From: Monarcha castaneiventris obscurior
Taxonomy: Eukaryota; Chordata; Aves; Passeriformes; Monarchidae
Direction: 5' to 3'
Assembly: GCA_026261815.1 (NCBI GenBank)
Contig: JAMPIT010000894.1
Location: 55,914,147-55,978,146 of the forward strand
DNA: 64,000 bases
This document shows, piece after piece, positions 12,380 through 26,487 of the stretch. Position numbers and translations under genes: made by a program. The notes below the pieces were generated by a model. The model was not told where the DNA came from. It saw only the letters and a program-made list of their open reading frames with translations, and ran no database searches. Each line of letters starts with the position of its first letter. Position 1 is the stretch's first letter.

Positions 12380-15300
12380 ACTGGTATACCAAAACTTTTC
12401 AGCTTTTTCTTTCTTACGTGGAAATTACTGAGTGGTGTTTCCTATTTTATTTCATTTGAATCAAGGATATTCAAATTAGTACGAGCCACTACTGGAGAAG
12501 CAGTTATGTTAACAACACCTAGAAATAAAGTCGACAAACAGGCTGTCCCTTGAGGTTCCTCCTTCCTGTGGCTTTGCAAGTGAGAGGCTTACTCTGAATC
12601 CTCCTTCACTTGGAGAACCTCTCTAAAGGATTTCCAAGGTGACCAACTTTCTGCATAGACCAAAAAATGAAATCTCAAATTCTATTCAGCATCTGTGAAG
12701 AATGAATATTGCATTTAACTTACCTGTTGTGGAATAAATAAATTTTTCCGTTTTAAAGAAAAATCTGGGATTCTATATCCTTTTTTCCCTTCAACCTTTA
12801 AATTTAAGAAAATCATGTTCATAAAATTTACAATAAAATTTGTCAAACACACACCTGAAATCCTAATTTCTGATTTTTAAAAGGATGTGGCTGTAAGAAA
12901 TCCATCTGTAGCACCCAGCTAATTAAGGCTTTGCAGTCCAATTTATCAGGAACCACCTGAAACAGAAACAGTTTTAGACTGAACATGAAAATTTCCAGCT
13001 ATTTTGGCATGTGTTGATTTTTAAAATATTCACCAGCTTTTTATATCCTTAAAATCCATTGGTGAAGACAACATAATTTCACATCAGTTGTCAAAAATTC
13101 TTTCATGCAGGAAGTAAAGTAGCATGACTACTAATGGTCCAAACTAAAATAACACATAATGTCCATGTTTTATGCTGATTTAATGCCAGAAGCTGCAGTT
13201 AAAATTGATCCATAGCCTGACAACAGTCCCAAAAATCACAGCTCAAGCTGGGAGTATAAATGCTACTCTGAGACCCTAACTGAGTGGGTAGGAGGTACCA
13301 ACCTGGCTCTCTTATATCAGGCACCTTTCCCAATGTCAGATATAATTATATCTCTGTTCTCTTCTTTGTAAATGGTGCCTAATTACTTCACAATGTATTC
13401 TGCTAATTAAAAAAAAAAATAAAAATAGCTGTTTCAGTTTTATATTTGCCTGTTTTTGTGGGAAACATAGCCCATTTCAAAGGGATAAGGTTCAGTTGCC
13501 TCAAAACTCCACTTCTCATGGACCAATAATTTCTCAGAATGTTTATATTATGTTGTCAAGTTTTGTTTGAGCACTGATTCCATGCTGCTAAAAATTAGCA
13601 GTCTGCAGCATGTCAGAACACGTGTATTGAACCACCAGTTTCAATCATTAACTGATAATTAGACTAATTTCACAGGGGCAAGAGAGATACCAGAACTGCG
13701 TTGGGAGCTGGGAGGGAGAAAAATGAAGGGAAAATGATAGAATTAATATCTGCTGGTACAGACCTTTCTCTAAAGACAGCAAGAGTTCTTTCTGTCCTTA
13801 CAGCACACGTATATGCAAGTGAATCACTCAAATACACAAATATGGTGGTTCCTTGGGGGTTTAACTAATTTATTCATAAACTGCACAACTGGTTCAACTC
13901 ATTTCTGCCCACACCAGGAGAAAAAAAAAACAGTGGAAAATAAGGAAAATACTTAAAACCAAAAACGCTCAAGTGTTTGAGATACCAGTTGCAGACACTG
14001 CTGGGCACACTGTGCTGCTAACAGGTTGTGTCTGTAGGGAAATCCATGGAAGACACCATAATATTGCATAACAGTGTTGAAGGAGGATCAAAAAGTGATT
14101 AGATAAGTTAATGGAGAAGAGATCTCATCCCTCAGTGGCTATTAAGCATGATGGTTCAGATGAGCCACTAAACTGATGTATTATTCAGAGGAAAGCACAG
14201 CACCTAACATTTTCTGTCTTTCTTACACTCCTTATCTCCTTTTTTGGTAACAACGTGACATAGGACACACCAAGTGTCTTTTGGGGTCAGCCTCCTTCAG
14301 ATTTAGACCTGTTCCAAAGGACATGATTCATCTACAACTGCCAGCTTGAAAGTGTATCTTCCTAGTGGAACACATTGCATTGGGCTTTATCTTCATTTTC
14401 CATATCAGCTCTGTAAGTAAACAGTAATTACTGTCACGAGCACAACTTCTCAAAAGCATTTAGGAGCTGATCTGCATAGATATCGAGTCTTTTAAAACGA
14501 CTAAATTCATCAAAATCTGGAATATCTATTGAATTTGAGTTGATGTTTATATTTGCCCCGTGGCAGAGGGCTTTGATGGAGTGGCTTTGGTGGGTACCTG
14601 GCAGCCAGCCTGGGCCAAACCACCACACTAGCTCAGCCTCCAACAGCAACAGCAACAAACTATGCACTGTACATTAATAATTGTAATTTATGCACCGGAT
14701 TTAGTACAAAATTGCCACATTTTTCATTCCCAAACACCTCTGAGGTAAGCAAGAAAATTGAATTCCTGTTTCTATAATGCTACTTCCATTACAGCTGAAT
14801 TCAGTGAATGGGTTGAATCCTGTAGCAGTGTGCTCTTACTGACGATTTCTGTGTGGATTACAGATAATATTTATATAATAGAGATATAATACTTAGATAA
14901 TAGATAATTTCTTAGATTATATTTAGGAGGCCTGTTCACATTTTCACCCAAATGACTGGTCCTCTGCAACAACCTGTTCAGAAATTGCGATGTGATTCAT
15001 CATTTTGCAATCTGATTCACAGTGAAGAATTTTTCTGCAGATTCAAAAGCCTTTGTTTAGCCAGGATATTTCTTAGCTCTTGATACTATGTGCAAATTAG
15101 CATCCATTTTACAACTTCTCTGCTAATTGTTATTTGCAAAAGGATTAGCACTCGGTGTCAGCAGTCGCTTTAGTTATTATATGAATATTCATTAGGACTT
15201 CATACATAACACCCTCACTATTTCCAGCTTAATCTCTTTATTTTGTGGTGTTCCTGATTTACCCATCTGTGCAAGTAGCTGCCATTACCACAAGCACATA

Positions 15301-18300
15301 GCTATCCACGTTTTAATCAGAAGATCTGTTTTGTTGCTACCCCTGGTGTTCTGCAGGTGCCAATATAAATTATAGCCCTCACAGCTTCTCATGGGTTTCA
15401 GCCAGGCACACAAAAATACTTCCAGTGATCTCAGTAATGCAGAAGCAACTTTACAACAATGGGGAAAAGAAGTGTTTGCATGGAGTTTTGATGCAAGTAT
15501 CAAAGCTCCAGAACAGATTGGCCTGTTTGAAGCACAGGTGCCAAAAATGCCCCTGCCAGGATGCACCAGGCTGTCACGTTGGACATGAACAGCACCTTTT
15601 CCAGGGGTGACCAGCCCTCAGACCCTATGGTGATTTTACAAAACACAAAAGCCTGTATAAATTTGGAATATTTCCAACATTGTCTCATAGCAGTAGAAGT
15701 GTATTTACATACATGCGTGTTTTACTGCCACCAGTTATACCTGAAGAGCTGTAGAGACCCAAATCTAGAGTATGGGTCCATCCATTCATGATATGGGGAT
15801 CCTCTGGCACACATATTATTAACCGAATCTTCCCATTTCAATTTTCATCTCAATTCACTACTAATTTTCAAATCTTGTTTCATGGAACAAGTTCATCTTT
15901 TATTGAATGTTAATTTTCTAAGATTTAGGCCTATGCTTTTGGGTCATTCCCTTAGCCATTCCTTTATTTTTTTTCCTATTACTAAACTTTGCTATTGACA
16001 ATGGTTGTTCTTCCAGTGGCTATTTTACTGTTTCTTAGTTATCTGGGGTTTTTCTACAGATATTCCTATAATTTTTTTTTGGCGTTGTCCTCCTATCTCT
16101 GTTCAAAAAGCTCTCTGAAAGCCTGATTTTTTGATACAAATATTTATGATCATCATTTCATGCTGTTACCATACTTATCATGAATAAACAACAAATAACA
16201 CAACTGGGGAAAGATGAACACATCTGACAACAGAGAAGCCTGATATGGTAAAAATGTTACTGATATAAAAATCAACAGATTTTTAGTATATGCTGCTCCA
16301 CATAGACAGAGAAGCCAACTCTTCAAGAATAAATCTATCCAAACCTGTCTAGGTTGAAACCATGTATCTGACTACTGTAATTCATAGGTGCACAAATTCT
16401 ACTCAGCCATCAAATACTGTCAAAGCCACAGTAAATAATTTTTTAAAAATAATTTTACAGCAAACAGCTATTCATTTACACAATAAAATCCTGCCATATC
16501 ACTTCAGTATGATTTTAACTTGCAAAAAGTAATCCTAGCTGATGCCACTGCTTGCAAATAATGTGATGAACGTTCTCAAAACTTCTGAAGTTACTTTCAA
16601 AGCTACAACAGGAACAGTGCCAATATCTAAATTCATATGCCACTCCTTGAAATAGTTTTGATGAGTGGCTTCCTGTGTCTTTTGAACTGGATCATGACTA
16701 CGCCAAGTCTTTTTTCCTGTGCCCACCCCACAGCCCCGTAGCTTCAGGAGTGGAAGGTGACAGCCCTAAGTATGGTCATGGTCTGGGTGTTCAGTCATCT
16801 GGTAATCACAGACTCGGAGAATTACCTTTACCATGGTTGTTGGTAGAGGTAGAGAAAGGACATGTTGTCCTTTAAAAGCTGCAGAAAATCCATCAAGCAG
16901 CTGAGAAAATTGCAATACACAATACAAGCTGCTGTAGATGGTCTTAAGAACTTTTCTCTAGAAATACAACACAGCTTTTTCCTAATGCAGCAATTATGTC
17001 ACCTGGTTAGTACTACAAAAAAATACAAGCTGCAATTTGTGTGCAAAATACACAATTGTGTGTCAAAGAATGTTTACATTATAGGAACATTATATGCTGT
17101 AATCTCATGACATGTGCAAAACATTTCATTTCAGTTTCATCTTTTTTTTTCATCATTTTTCATCTTTTTCTTTTATCACTCAGGATAAAACATCCCTTGT
17201 AAAAAGGGAGTGTATATTCAAATGTGTTACATAAAGATGAAAAGAGCTTCTCTCCTAGCCTACTAAATTGTTTAGTTATTCACCTAAGCAAAATACTAGT
17301 GGAAAACGCCATGGCAAAAGAGAGGATTCATCCCAGAGGTAAAATAGAGGAAGGAAACTGAATCAACAAATTAAAATATGTGGGATTCTTTCATGGGACA
17401 GAAAGGATAGAGTGGATCAGCTGTCAGATACACTGAGACACAAACCTGCCTAAAATACTGCTATCATCCCATGGTGGTGACCATTTTAAATACTTCTTAT
17501 CTCTGACTCAAGGAACCGTGTTGAGAAATAAAAATACAAAGAAGGGGCCTGAGGAGTTTGAGTAAGGAGCAGGAATGCATCCTGGTAAATAAGTCAGGAC
17601 ACTGTTTTGGAGCAAAACAGTGTCTCATGTTTGATTACTTTTGCTTTCAGCACGAAAATTTGAGCATCATTTGTGACTAAATAAGGTCACACCATACAAG
17701 GATATGGAGCCACCTACCTGCTTCTAAGCCAAGCTAGAAGAGGACCACAAACACCCCCGTAGCTATGAAGTCAGATGGAAGAATTTAGGTCAATCTAAAT
17801 TACTTGAAAGTTGCTTAAGCAGCAATAATTTAAGAGAGAAAAAAGGCTTCAGTTCCTCTTATCTGCATTTTTGGAAACTCCAGAGTCATATTTTCAACTT
17901 TCCTCAGCAGTCAATTAAGCCTGAAAGACAAATTCTTTTAAAAATGAAAGCTGAGACTCTTACATCATTAAGTGCCTCTAGCAAGTGAAGAAATATTGCT
18001 AGACTCACAAAAAAAAAAATTCCTAAAGAGTCGTTTTATATGAAATCACAAGGGATGTGAGACTTCTATTAATTCCATTCACAGACTCAATTGTATTCCT
18101 ATTCTTCCAAAAGCTACAGTTTTCTAGATGGGAGTTATTTGGAAAGATTAAAAATTTCAGTCTCACTGATATTTTTAAGGCAGTTTTCACTACTACACAG
18201 TACTTATTTTACCAATCTAGTAGCACATCACAAGACTGTTTTATTTACTATCTCAACTGATGTGAGAATCCTAAACAGTATTTTAGCAGTACTGAAGAAC

Positions 18301-19579
18301 AGTAAAGTGGCAAATGTTAATTTATTCATCCATATTATAGCAAGACATCAGAAAAACCGAAAAGTATGAAATTCAACAAACACTTGTTCATTTAATTGTG
18401 TTTTTTCCTGAATTTCCTAATAAGAAAAGATCCAGAATAGCAATAGGAAAGAAAGATTTGGAAAGCAGTAAGCCTGAGAAAAAGAAACCCAAATGAGAAT
18501 GTGGCAAGGCAACAAAAATAAAACTGGTGAACGTGTGGCCAGCTCTGTGAGTGGGGTGAAAGCACCAATCTGCAAGGTTCTGTAACACACTCCATGCTCA
18601 GTAGCTCTCAAAAATGGGCTGTTCACAAATAAGGATGTCAGGGGTGGCAGGGAAAGAAATAAAAAAAGAAAAAAATAAAGTAAAAAAGGATCAATCACAG
18701 GACGTTTAAACATAAATCTTCACAGAAATGTTAAGATTAGATACTTAGAAAGAAACAACTGAACTAAGGGGGAATGTAGCTGTCCAGAAATATTTGAAGA
18801 GCTAACTGCTTAGGAAAAAGGGGAATTGTTTAGTGTGATACCTAGGGCTATAACAGCAAAAAATGGGATGAAATTAAGAGGGAAGATTTAGGCCAGATAT
18901 CAGCAAAACATCACAGCAGAATTATTGTAGTGTGAAATAATCTCCCAAGGGGTGCAGCCAAAACCCCATTGCATGGGAAATTGAAAACTAGCTCAAATTA
19001 GAGTTAAAAACTTCAGTGCAGCAAACAATACTGCCTCCACGGAATGATGGCCTGGATTGACTTGATAGCTTTTTCTCCAATTTCTGTTCTACTCCATCGC
19101 AGAACGCACAGTGTAGGACAGCTTTAGAGGAAGAATATTTTTAACAAAGGACAATGTTTTGGCTAAGTGTGCTGAAGTTTAAACATCTGCTGCTCCACCA
19201 GCCATTACTACAATATCTGAACATGCAATATGGACAAGGATATTTTTTTTTAAAGTGATCCTGGCCTTCAAAATTCTGTTTGAGCTCCCATTTTAATAGC
19301 TGAAGCAGATCAAGTCAAAATTCCACCTGAAGAGATGATTAGGAACACTTGCAATGCACAGCAGCATACCAAAACCAGAACAATATTACTGACAGTTTAA
19401 CAAATGGATGCAAAGATTATCACACAAAAATCTCTTTAAGTAGATGGTGAATTGTAGTAGTTCCACACTTTCCAAACCCACCTGTGCACAGTTTGCACAA
19501 AATAACTTGTATTTGGTTTGTATTTTCTCTCCCATCACGTACTTGTTTTTCTCCAATCCCTCACTTTGTATCTGTGCAG

Positions 19580-19588
19580 AGCTCCCAG
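19580..19588 (+). other. possible 9-nt microexon
   Basis: A long pyrimidine-rich run from about 19530 ends in TGTGCAG at 19579. The nine bases AGCTCCCAG follow, and then GTGAGC. This is the layout of a very short cassette exon (strong acceptor, multiple of three, consensus donor). In such a small target it can easily arise by chance. No host gene is visible in the window. Confidence 0.15.
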
Positions 19589-21779
19589 GTGAGCATATGA
19601 GTAATAAATCCACACAGAAGACATACTTAGGGGCACAGTCCTTCCTCATAGCATGCACAAGTCATGCTGTGATTGTTGGATGTAGTTTTTCCTCACTCAG
19701 CTAAAGCATGAAATGAGAAGCAGCAATAGGACTCGGTACACGCAGATTTTTTCATACATATACGTGTCTCTGATAATACAATTTCCTACTACTGTTCATG
19801 TTTGCCTTCTCTTCAATATTTTCTGCAGCACTGCCTGTGGTCAAACTCTGATGTGACTGCAACATGATGAGACATGGGCAAATCTCAGAAATTACTATTT
19901 TACACTATGTATGAGCAACCGAAAAGATAAGAAAACATGGCAAATTCATCAAAAGTATAAGAAATACTTCACTTCCTTTTTCTTATGGATCAAAGAGCCT
20001 TTTGATGACCTCCAGTGACTGACTTCGAGTCCTGGTAGTAGCTGCAATACAAACGAATTAAAATACACCTCCCTAAGAACAGAAAGCAGTCTGGCCCTAT
20101 TCAATAACTGGTAGGGTTATAAGCAATATTCCAGAACAGATGAGGTGGATTGAACTTTTTCTTAATAGATTCTTGAATTAATCTAGAGAAACATCCTCTC
20201 TTTTGACAGTTCATAAGGGTGTACCTAAGCACATAGTGTGTGCCTATTTGAAATTAAAATTCAGTATTAAAAAAACACACCTGTTATATTTTCCTTAAAT
20301 TTTAGTTGTTTTTGCTGTCCAGAATTCAAAACCTTTCAAGGGATGAGCTAAGTTGCAAATTTTATATATAAGGTATGTTTTAATACTTGCCTAATGGCAT
20401 CCAGGGCATGACATAGGCAGGAGATATTACAGTGCCAGGGAGGAAACTCTGGGCACATTTTCCGTGCGTGGCAACCTGGAGCAGCATTAGAAGCCAGAGA
20501 ATATAATAACAATATCAAGACCTCAGCTCAAATCAGCCACTTGTTGGAAAGCCATGAAAGCCATGTGGACTCACATCCCCAGTTTCCCTGGAAAATTTTC
20601 TCTGTCGCCCTGGAAGTTGCAAGATGTCCTGGAAATACGCAGCTGCAGAAAGGATTTTTTCAGCTGATGAACTGTGACCAGTGCTGCCAGTCTCCCCAGA
20701 GTCCTCCCCATGCCTGGAAACATTAGGGATTTCATGGGGCATGTTCATGACATTCATCCCATGCACTTACTGCTGCCTACCAAACACATTTAAATTACCT
20801 GTTGCAAATATGTGGTGCAAGGGCTGGTAAAAGGTTAATATCAATTTCTTAAAATCACTCACTCAAGAAAGTCTTGCAGCTCTCTTGCACTGCAGGTGAA
20901 TGCTCACTGTCTCCAGCAGCTATAGTTTGATGATCCAGAGGGACCTGGCAGCAGCCTTGGGATACAGGAAGATGATTACATTCTCTTTGGCTTCCAGAAA
21001 GTGAATCTCATCATCCTCCCAGGAAGTGAGAAAAGTTAAATGCATGGAAACTGCTGACACTTGCAAGAGTTTGCAGAGCAGTTGTTTTCTGTTTTAAATA
21101 GAAAAACCCACAGGAAGTCTGCATCCAGCAGGTAAACAACCAATTTTCGGAGCAATTATGCTTTTGCATATGTGTAGCAGCTTTCACCCACCACAGAGCT
21201 CAAATTAACAACATGGTTGCATAGATTTAACAAAAATAGTATTTCGGGTGTCTTTAACCAGAAATCTAGGACTAGACTTCTACCTGAATGAGAAAATATC
21301 TAAGAAATTTTTGATGGACGCAAGCAGGAAAAATTTTGGTTTTGTGGAATATCCAAAGCACAGGAATTGCCACACTAGAGTACTCCACCACCCTGCGGAA
21401 AAGGGTCAGTGCTCCTCACAGATCAAGGCTTCTTGTGGTGGATAATTCTCAACTATTACTTTCAGACAATTATTATTATGGCCTGTCCTTCTCCCTAATA
21501 GGTTTTAAGAAGAAAGAGAACTAATTACTTTAATTTAAAAGGATGTAATTTAGTAGGATTTGAGGAAGCATTAACACAGAGCAGTTTTGATATAAAAACA
21601 TGCAGCTTTATGTTGCTAACACTATTTATCACATTTATTCTCAGTAAAACCTTTGGGTTCCTATAGTAACCTTAGCACTCCTAAAGATAATGAGCTACCT
21701 TGCCAGGAGCAAACCTCACACAATTTTTTCTGTCATTAAAGAGTGTGGCACCTTCAGCACAGGGTGTACATACCTTTAT

Positions 21780-22076
21780 TCACAGAATCACAGAATGGCT
21801 GAGGTTGGAAGTGACCTCTAGAGGTCACCTTGTCCAACCCCCTGCTCAAGCAGGGCCACCTACAACCAATTGCCCAGGTCCACATCCAAATGGCTTTTGA
21901 GTATCTTCAAGGAGAGACGCCACACCCTCTCTAGACAACCTGGGTCAGTGTCTGGCCACCTTCACAGGAAAATAAGGGCATTTTTTTTTTTTCTTCTAAT
22001 ATTTAAACAGAACTCCCTGCATTTCCTTTTGTGTTCACTGCTTCTCAACCTGTCAGCAGTCACTGCTGAGTATAGT
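21780..22076 (-). mobile_element. CR1 LINE fragment, 3' end
   Basis: The plus strand begins CACAGAATCACAGAATGGCT and continues through GAGGTTGGAAGTGACCTC. It then follows the well-known CR1 3' region in reverse order: CTGCTCAAGCAGGG, TTGCCCAGGTCCA, TTTGAGTATCTTCAAGGA and CCTGTCAGCAGTCACTGCTGAG. The terminal repeat and orientation place the element on the minus strand, 5'-truncated as most CR1 copies are. Divergence from the typical family sequence is moderate, and a T12 run interrupts it near 21980. It is non-autonomous: no reverse-transcriptase frame is present. Confidence 0.93.
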
Positions 22077-24523
22077 TAGAAAAATAAACCAAAACAAAAC
22101 ACATTCACAGGGGATTTCAGTGCTAGTCCAAAAAAGTTATCTATGGAGTTTTCATTCTCCTGCAACTCAGTGACTAAAACCATTCCTATTTGCATTGTCT
22201 CTGCTCCTCCCAGCTACAGCTCTGAAAGCTCAGCCTGACCTGTGTCTTTCCTTGAGTTCCCCTCTCCAAGTCCAATGCAGGAGTCAAAGTGCAGCTATGG
22301 AAGTGTGGAGCATACAGAGAGAATGAAGAAGATCTCTTTTTCCATTCAGAGTAAGCTGTCTCTACTGCCAGTTTCATTACTCTTAAAACCAGGGGGTTTG
22401 GCAAATTAATCAATCACAGAACTCCACTAAAGCAGTTTTGAATAGGAAAGAATGTCTCTAAAAAAAAAAAAACCAAACCACAAAAACCAACAAAGCAAAA
22501 CCAAAAATAATCTTTAATCCTTTGATTCCTTTTTTTCCTTTCTTTAAAATGGAGACACCACAGCTCAGCCCCACCTGAGAAGTGCATTATGAAAAATAAT
22601 GATGTGCTTAAACTCTAATATAGTACAGACCAGATAAGCGCGTCAAGAAGACAACATGGGTTGGACTAATTTATCCAAACTGAACACCCTTTCCACTTCT
22701 TCCTTAGAAAAACTGCTCAAAATAAGGCAGAAATGGTAATGGGCTGTAATTCTTTAGGCACTCCTCTGCACACAGGAATTCTAATCCACTGGAATGCCAA
22801 GTGTGCCAGCACACCTGCCCTTACTGTGGGGGCACCTACCAGCAACATATCTGGCATCAGAGGTATTTTATGTTAACAGGAGAAAGAAACCTGTCACACA
22901 AGAGCATCACAAGGTGATGGAGGGAAAGCATTATCCTCATGTTTCCTGTAACCGTGTTTCCATCCCAATTAAACCTCCCTAAATACGCAGGGGAATTTCA
23001 AAGCAGCGATTTCACTGTGGAGCTCGCACTGCCATTTCTGGGAGTCGGGATGATAAATCCCTTCACACTGCTCTGAAAGTTCCCCAGCATGTTGGAGGCA
23101 TGTGTCAAAGTCAGGAGAGCTCTCCTAATGAGAGCTGCTCCCTTTGATGTTTCCTCTGGATAGCGGATCTGGCACGGAATGAATATTTCAGATGTCTTAT
23201 GCAAAAAAAAGTCAAACAGTTTTCACCTTTGATAACCATACATCTTACTTTAAAGGCCTTAACTTCTAAATATTGGGCATGAAAGGTGATTCTTTTATGT
23301 CTTTTTTGCCATTGAGAAGTAATGCTTTTTTTTATTAAAAATGAATAAGGTTTCACATTTTGTAACCTTGGTATACTTATTCAGCCAATGACAGGGAGGT
23401 TAGAAATCAATACATACAGTTAAGCAGTGTTAAGGCAGTGGACAGCTCATTTCTCAATTAATAGTATTTTAAAACTGACCACATTCATTTTCACGTAGCC
23501 ATTTGGAAAAGCCTGTGGAGAAAATACCTGGAATCTTAAGGACATTAACCAGAGATTCTGCTGAGCCAGGCTTCTGAGTGCAAAGTTCAATTGACATGTC
23601 TGATTTTAGTGCCCTCAGGTACAGTGTTTGCAGTTCACAGCAAACAGTCAAATGGAAAGAGAGAGAACATCAGGCGCTGATTTTCAATAATGCTAATCCA
23701 CTTCCTCAGGATCCACTTGCAAAGGAAAATATTCTGCCTCTTGTGCAGTTAGTGAGACATCAGAAATTCATAGCAAGGAAAAAGGTCGAATAGACATAAA
23801 TTTAAAATCCCCAAAGAGCAGGAAAATAATTCTCCTTTTGGTGTTTTTGCCCCGTATTTGCAAACCTTCCCTTAGTTTTAGGAAAGAATGAGAGCCCCCG
23901 AGGTCTTGAGATGGTCATTTAAGATCTCTTTGCTGATCTAAGAGGGTCTATGCCTTTGCTCATTCAAGGAAGCTCAGAACTTGAAGAACTCATCAGGTCA
24001 GAGTGTACTTCAGAAAAGTCCTAAGCAGGTTCTGGGTATGTTACAATGGAAGGCAAAATCCCCAAATTCAGAAAGCACACAATAGAGGTCATCTGGGGAA
24101 GATTTTCAGAAAGGTTTTCAAAGTACAAAAAGCTGATTTAATACTCTGATCCTCCAGCTCCAAGGGCAAGTGTCCTTGCCCAGCCGCAGACCCCAAGCCT
24201 CTGGAGACACAGCCATGCAAATGCTGAAAGGCACAGCAGTGAAAGAGCTTCAGGAGCCCCTGACTTCTGCCCACGTGTGTCCACAGCAGCAAATCACACC
24301 CTGATCCTGAGCTCTGCTCAAGAAACATGACCACTAGTCTATGCAAGATTTGATCAAATGGCACATGCAGGATATGACCTGGCGCTTTATATTGACATCT
24401 CCTGGAGATCTCTCCAAAATTCCTGCAGCTACAACAAAGGCTGCCTGAGGAAATGGAAACCTTTTATGATGATTTCTTTGCACCTTTTGTTCTGCTCCTC
24501 TGTAGGGTAGAAGTGTCACAGAA

Positions 24524-24557
24524 GGTTTCTTTGATCACTTTTCCTGTGCAGGTAAGG
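24524..24557 (+). promoter_or_regulatory. recursive-splice-like site (zero-length exon motif)
   Basis: The sequence ACTTTTCCTGTGCAG ends at 24551 and is followed directly by GTAAGG. An acceptor fused to a donor is the motif used for recursive splicing in very long vertebrate introns. The pyrimidine tract is fair, not perfect. If the window lies in a long plus-strand intron, this could be such a site. A chance occurrence is quite possible. Confidence 0.2.
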
Positions 24558-25456
24558 ACTGATTGACTATTGTACATCCAGGACAGGTTTTTTCCAGTCT
24601 CATAGATACATCCCACAAGAAGATATCCACAGCTACATCTGGACACCAGAAAAACTGAAAATAAGAGCTGGCCTCGTGGCTTGTCATGGGTTTTCAACCA
24701 GTCTCATCCCACCAGGTCCCTGGTGTAGACTAAAATTCCTAAAAGTGCAGCCAAGGATGCAATTCTGCCACTGCTGCCCAGCCACAATGATCATTTGAAG
24801 AGACTGAGGCTCATTTATTCTTGCTGATTTTATGTCAGATATCGCATTCACAAAGTTACACCAAACACAGGAGCTCTCTGAGACTCCTCATAGAGTTTGG
24901 AAAGTACAGTAAAATATATAGAAGATGATGATTTTGATTTTCAATTATGAAGTGAATTCTTGAATGTCTAACTATCCAGCACTGACAAGATGATTATGAC
25001 AAATAGGTTTTAATGTGTGGTGAAGGCTCTGAGTATGTTTTGGGTCATATGTGACAGACTAGCAAAGGAGAAAATTGTTCTTCTTCATCATTCTGACAGA
25101 TATTGTAAGATACAGCTTCCAATGTTCTGAGTATCATCTCGTTAAGTGTCATTACCTATATAAGCAACCTTCTGTGTTCCATTCCCCATCCCTAAGCTCA
25201 CAGCTCAGTGTCCCACTGCTCCTGCCTACCTAACGAGGAGGGGTAAATGATCCAGAACACATTTAATGTCTTCCTCTCCTGCAGAACCAAGACTGCTCCC
25301 AAAAAACTGCATTTACATTTGACAGATTTCCAGCAATACACAGCACTGCCAAGAAAGAAAAAGAAAAAAAAATTGTATGCTCAACAGAAACTACAATAGA
25401 AGGTTAATATATAAACCAACTGGGGGCTGACAAGAACACAGGAGTTCCAAATTAAG

Positions 25457-25480
25457 CAGAATTTTTTTAAAAAAATTCTG
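25457..25480. repeat. 24-bp perfect palindrome
   Basis: CAGAATTTTTTT is followed at once by its exact reverse complement AAAAAAATTCTG, with no spacer. The centre is an A/T block (T7A7), so part of the symmetry comes from low complexity, but the CAGAA/TTCTG ends extend it. The two strands could form a cruciform or hairpin. Confidence 0.9.
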
Positions 25481-26472
25481 TGTTATCTGACATCTGGAGC
25501 AAGAAACTTAAGCAATCACAGCACTGAGGCACTGAGTAATAACGAATTTTAGTCCACTTGAACAGCAGGAAATAAACATTAAAACGGAAGACATTCCCTG
25601 AATGGTGCCACAACTCTTGCCTTGGATTCTAACACATTTTAAGTCATTAGAAATTGAAATTAAATTTTAAAAAAATCTTTCACACAGCCCCACGTAGAGC
25701 CAAATTTTGGCACAATTCCTTGATGGCACATTTAGAAGAAATTAGCTTTGAATGAGAGTAATTGGGAATTCTTTGCATCACAATATATTTAGTGGGAAAT
25801 CCCCTTACCCTGGTTGACCCTTCAGTACTGTTTCAAAAGCCCTGGCCCTCCTCAGTGTGCTTCAGGTGTAATACACACTAAACTGTAAGACATAAATCTG
25901 GCACAGCTAAACTCAAGAGCTACACGATGAAAACACTGTGATTTTGAGTATACATTAGACAGAAAAAAAAACAAACTACCATGATTGTCAGCATACATTT
26001 TATCTGCCACTTGTTTCCTCCTTTCAGCCATCCATTGCCATACAGGCTATAAATTCACGATCTGTTATTTTTCCCCCAAACATTAGGATTCACTCAATAC
26101 ACAAACACCTGCTGAAGAAAAATTCAGCCCTAGCAATTAATGTTTGGCAACAATTTACTCAACTGACAATGGCATTAAGCTCAAAATGGAGCATTCATCT
26201 CAACCTGAAATGCACTAAAGTTATTGTATTTTGATGAGCATCAAGAAGACAGTAGGTTTTGAAAAAAAACAGCCTGAGACAAAGCTGCACACACAACAGA
26301 TAATATGCATGAAGTAGAACTGCTTGTCAGAATAGAGACTTTTTCTACTGAAACCAGCAACATTCATTTAAATGAATATTGTCATAGAAAAAAGGTGAAA
26401 GGTTAGAAAAATCAAGGAACTACAGTAAACAGAAGTTAAACTGTTTTTATCTGCAACTTCTAATCATGTCAG

Positions 26473-26487
26473 CCTGTGGGCATACAG
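26473..26487 (+). other. possible 15-nt microexon
   Basis: A pyrimidine-containing tract ends in CATGTCAG at 26472. The fifteen bases CCTGTGGGCATACAG follow, and then a full-consensus GTGAGT donor at 26488. In phase 0 it would read PVGIQ. It lies about 110 bases from the LTR at 26600. The donor is excellent but the acceptor is only moderate. No host gene is seen. Confidence 0.15.

Larger units (their letters stand above)
11205..21779. other. AT-rich non-coding stretch
   Basis: This is mostly unique AT-rich DNA without a supported gene. It includes a T20 run at 12360-12379, a minus-strand CAG|GTAAGT site at 12718-12726, and a possible 9-nt microexon at 19580-19588. Many TAAT-type strings occur, for example around 14870-14930 and 15175-15200. 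No mobile element is recognisable. The open frames of 60-98 codons lack domains or signal features that I can support. Confidence 0.55.
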
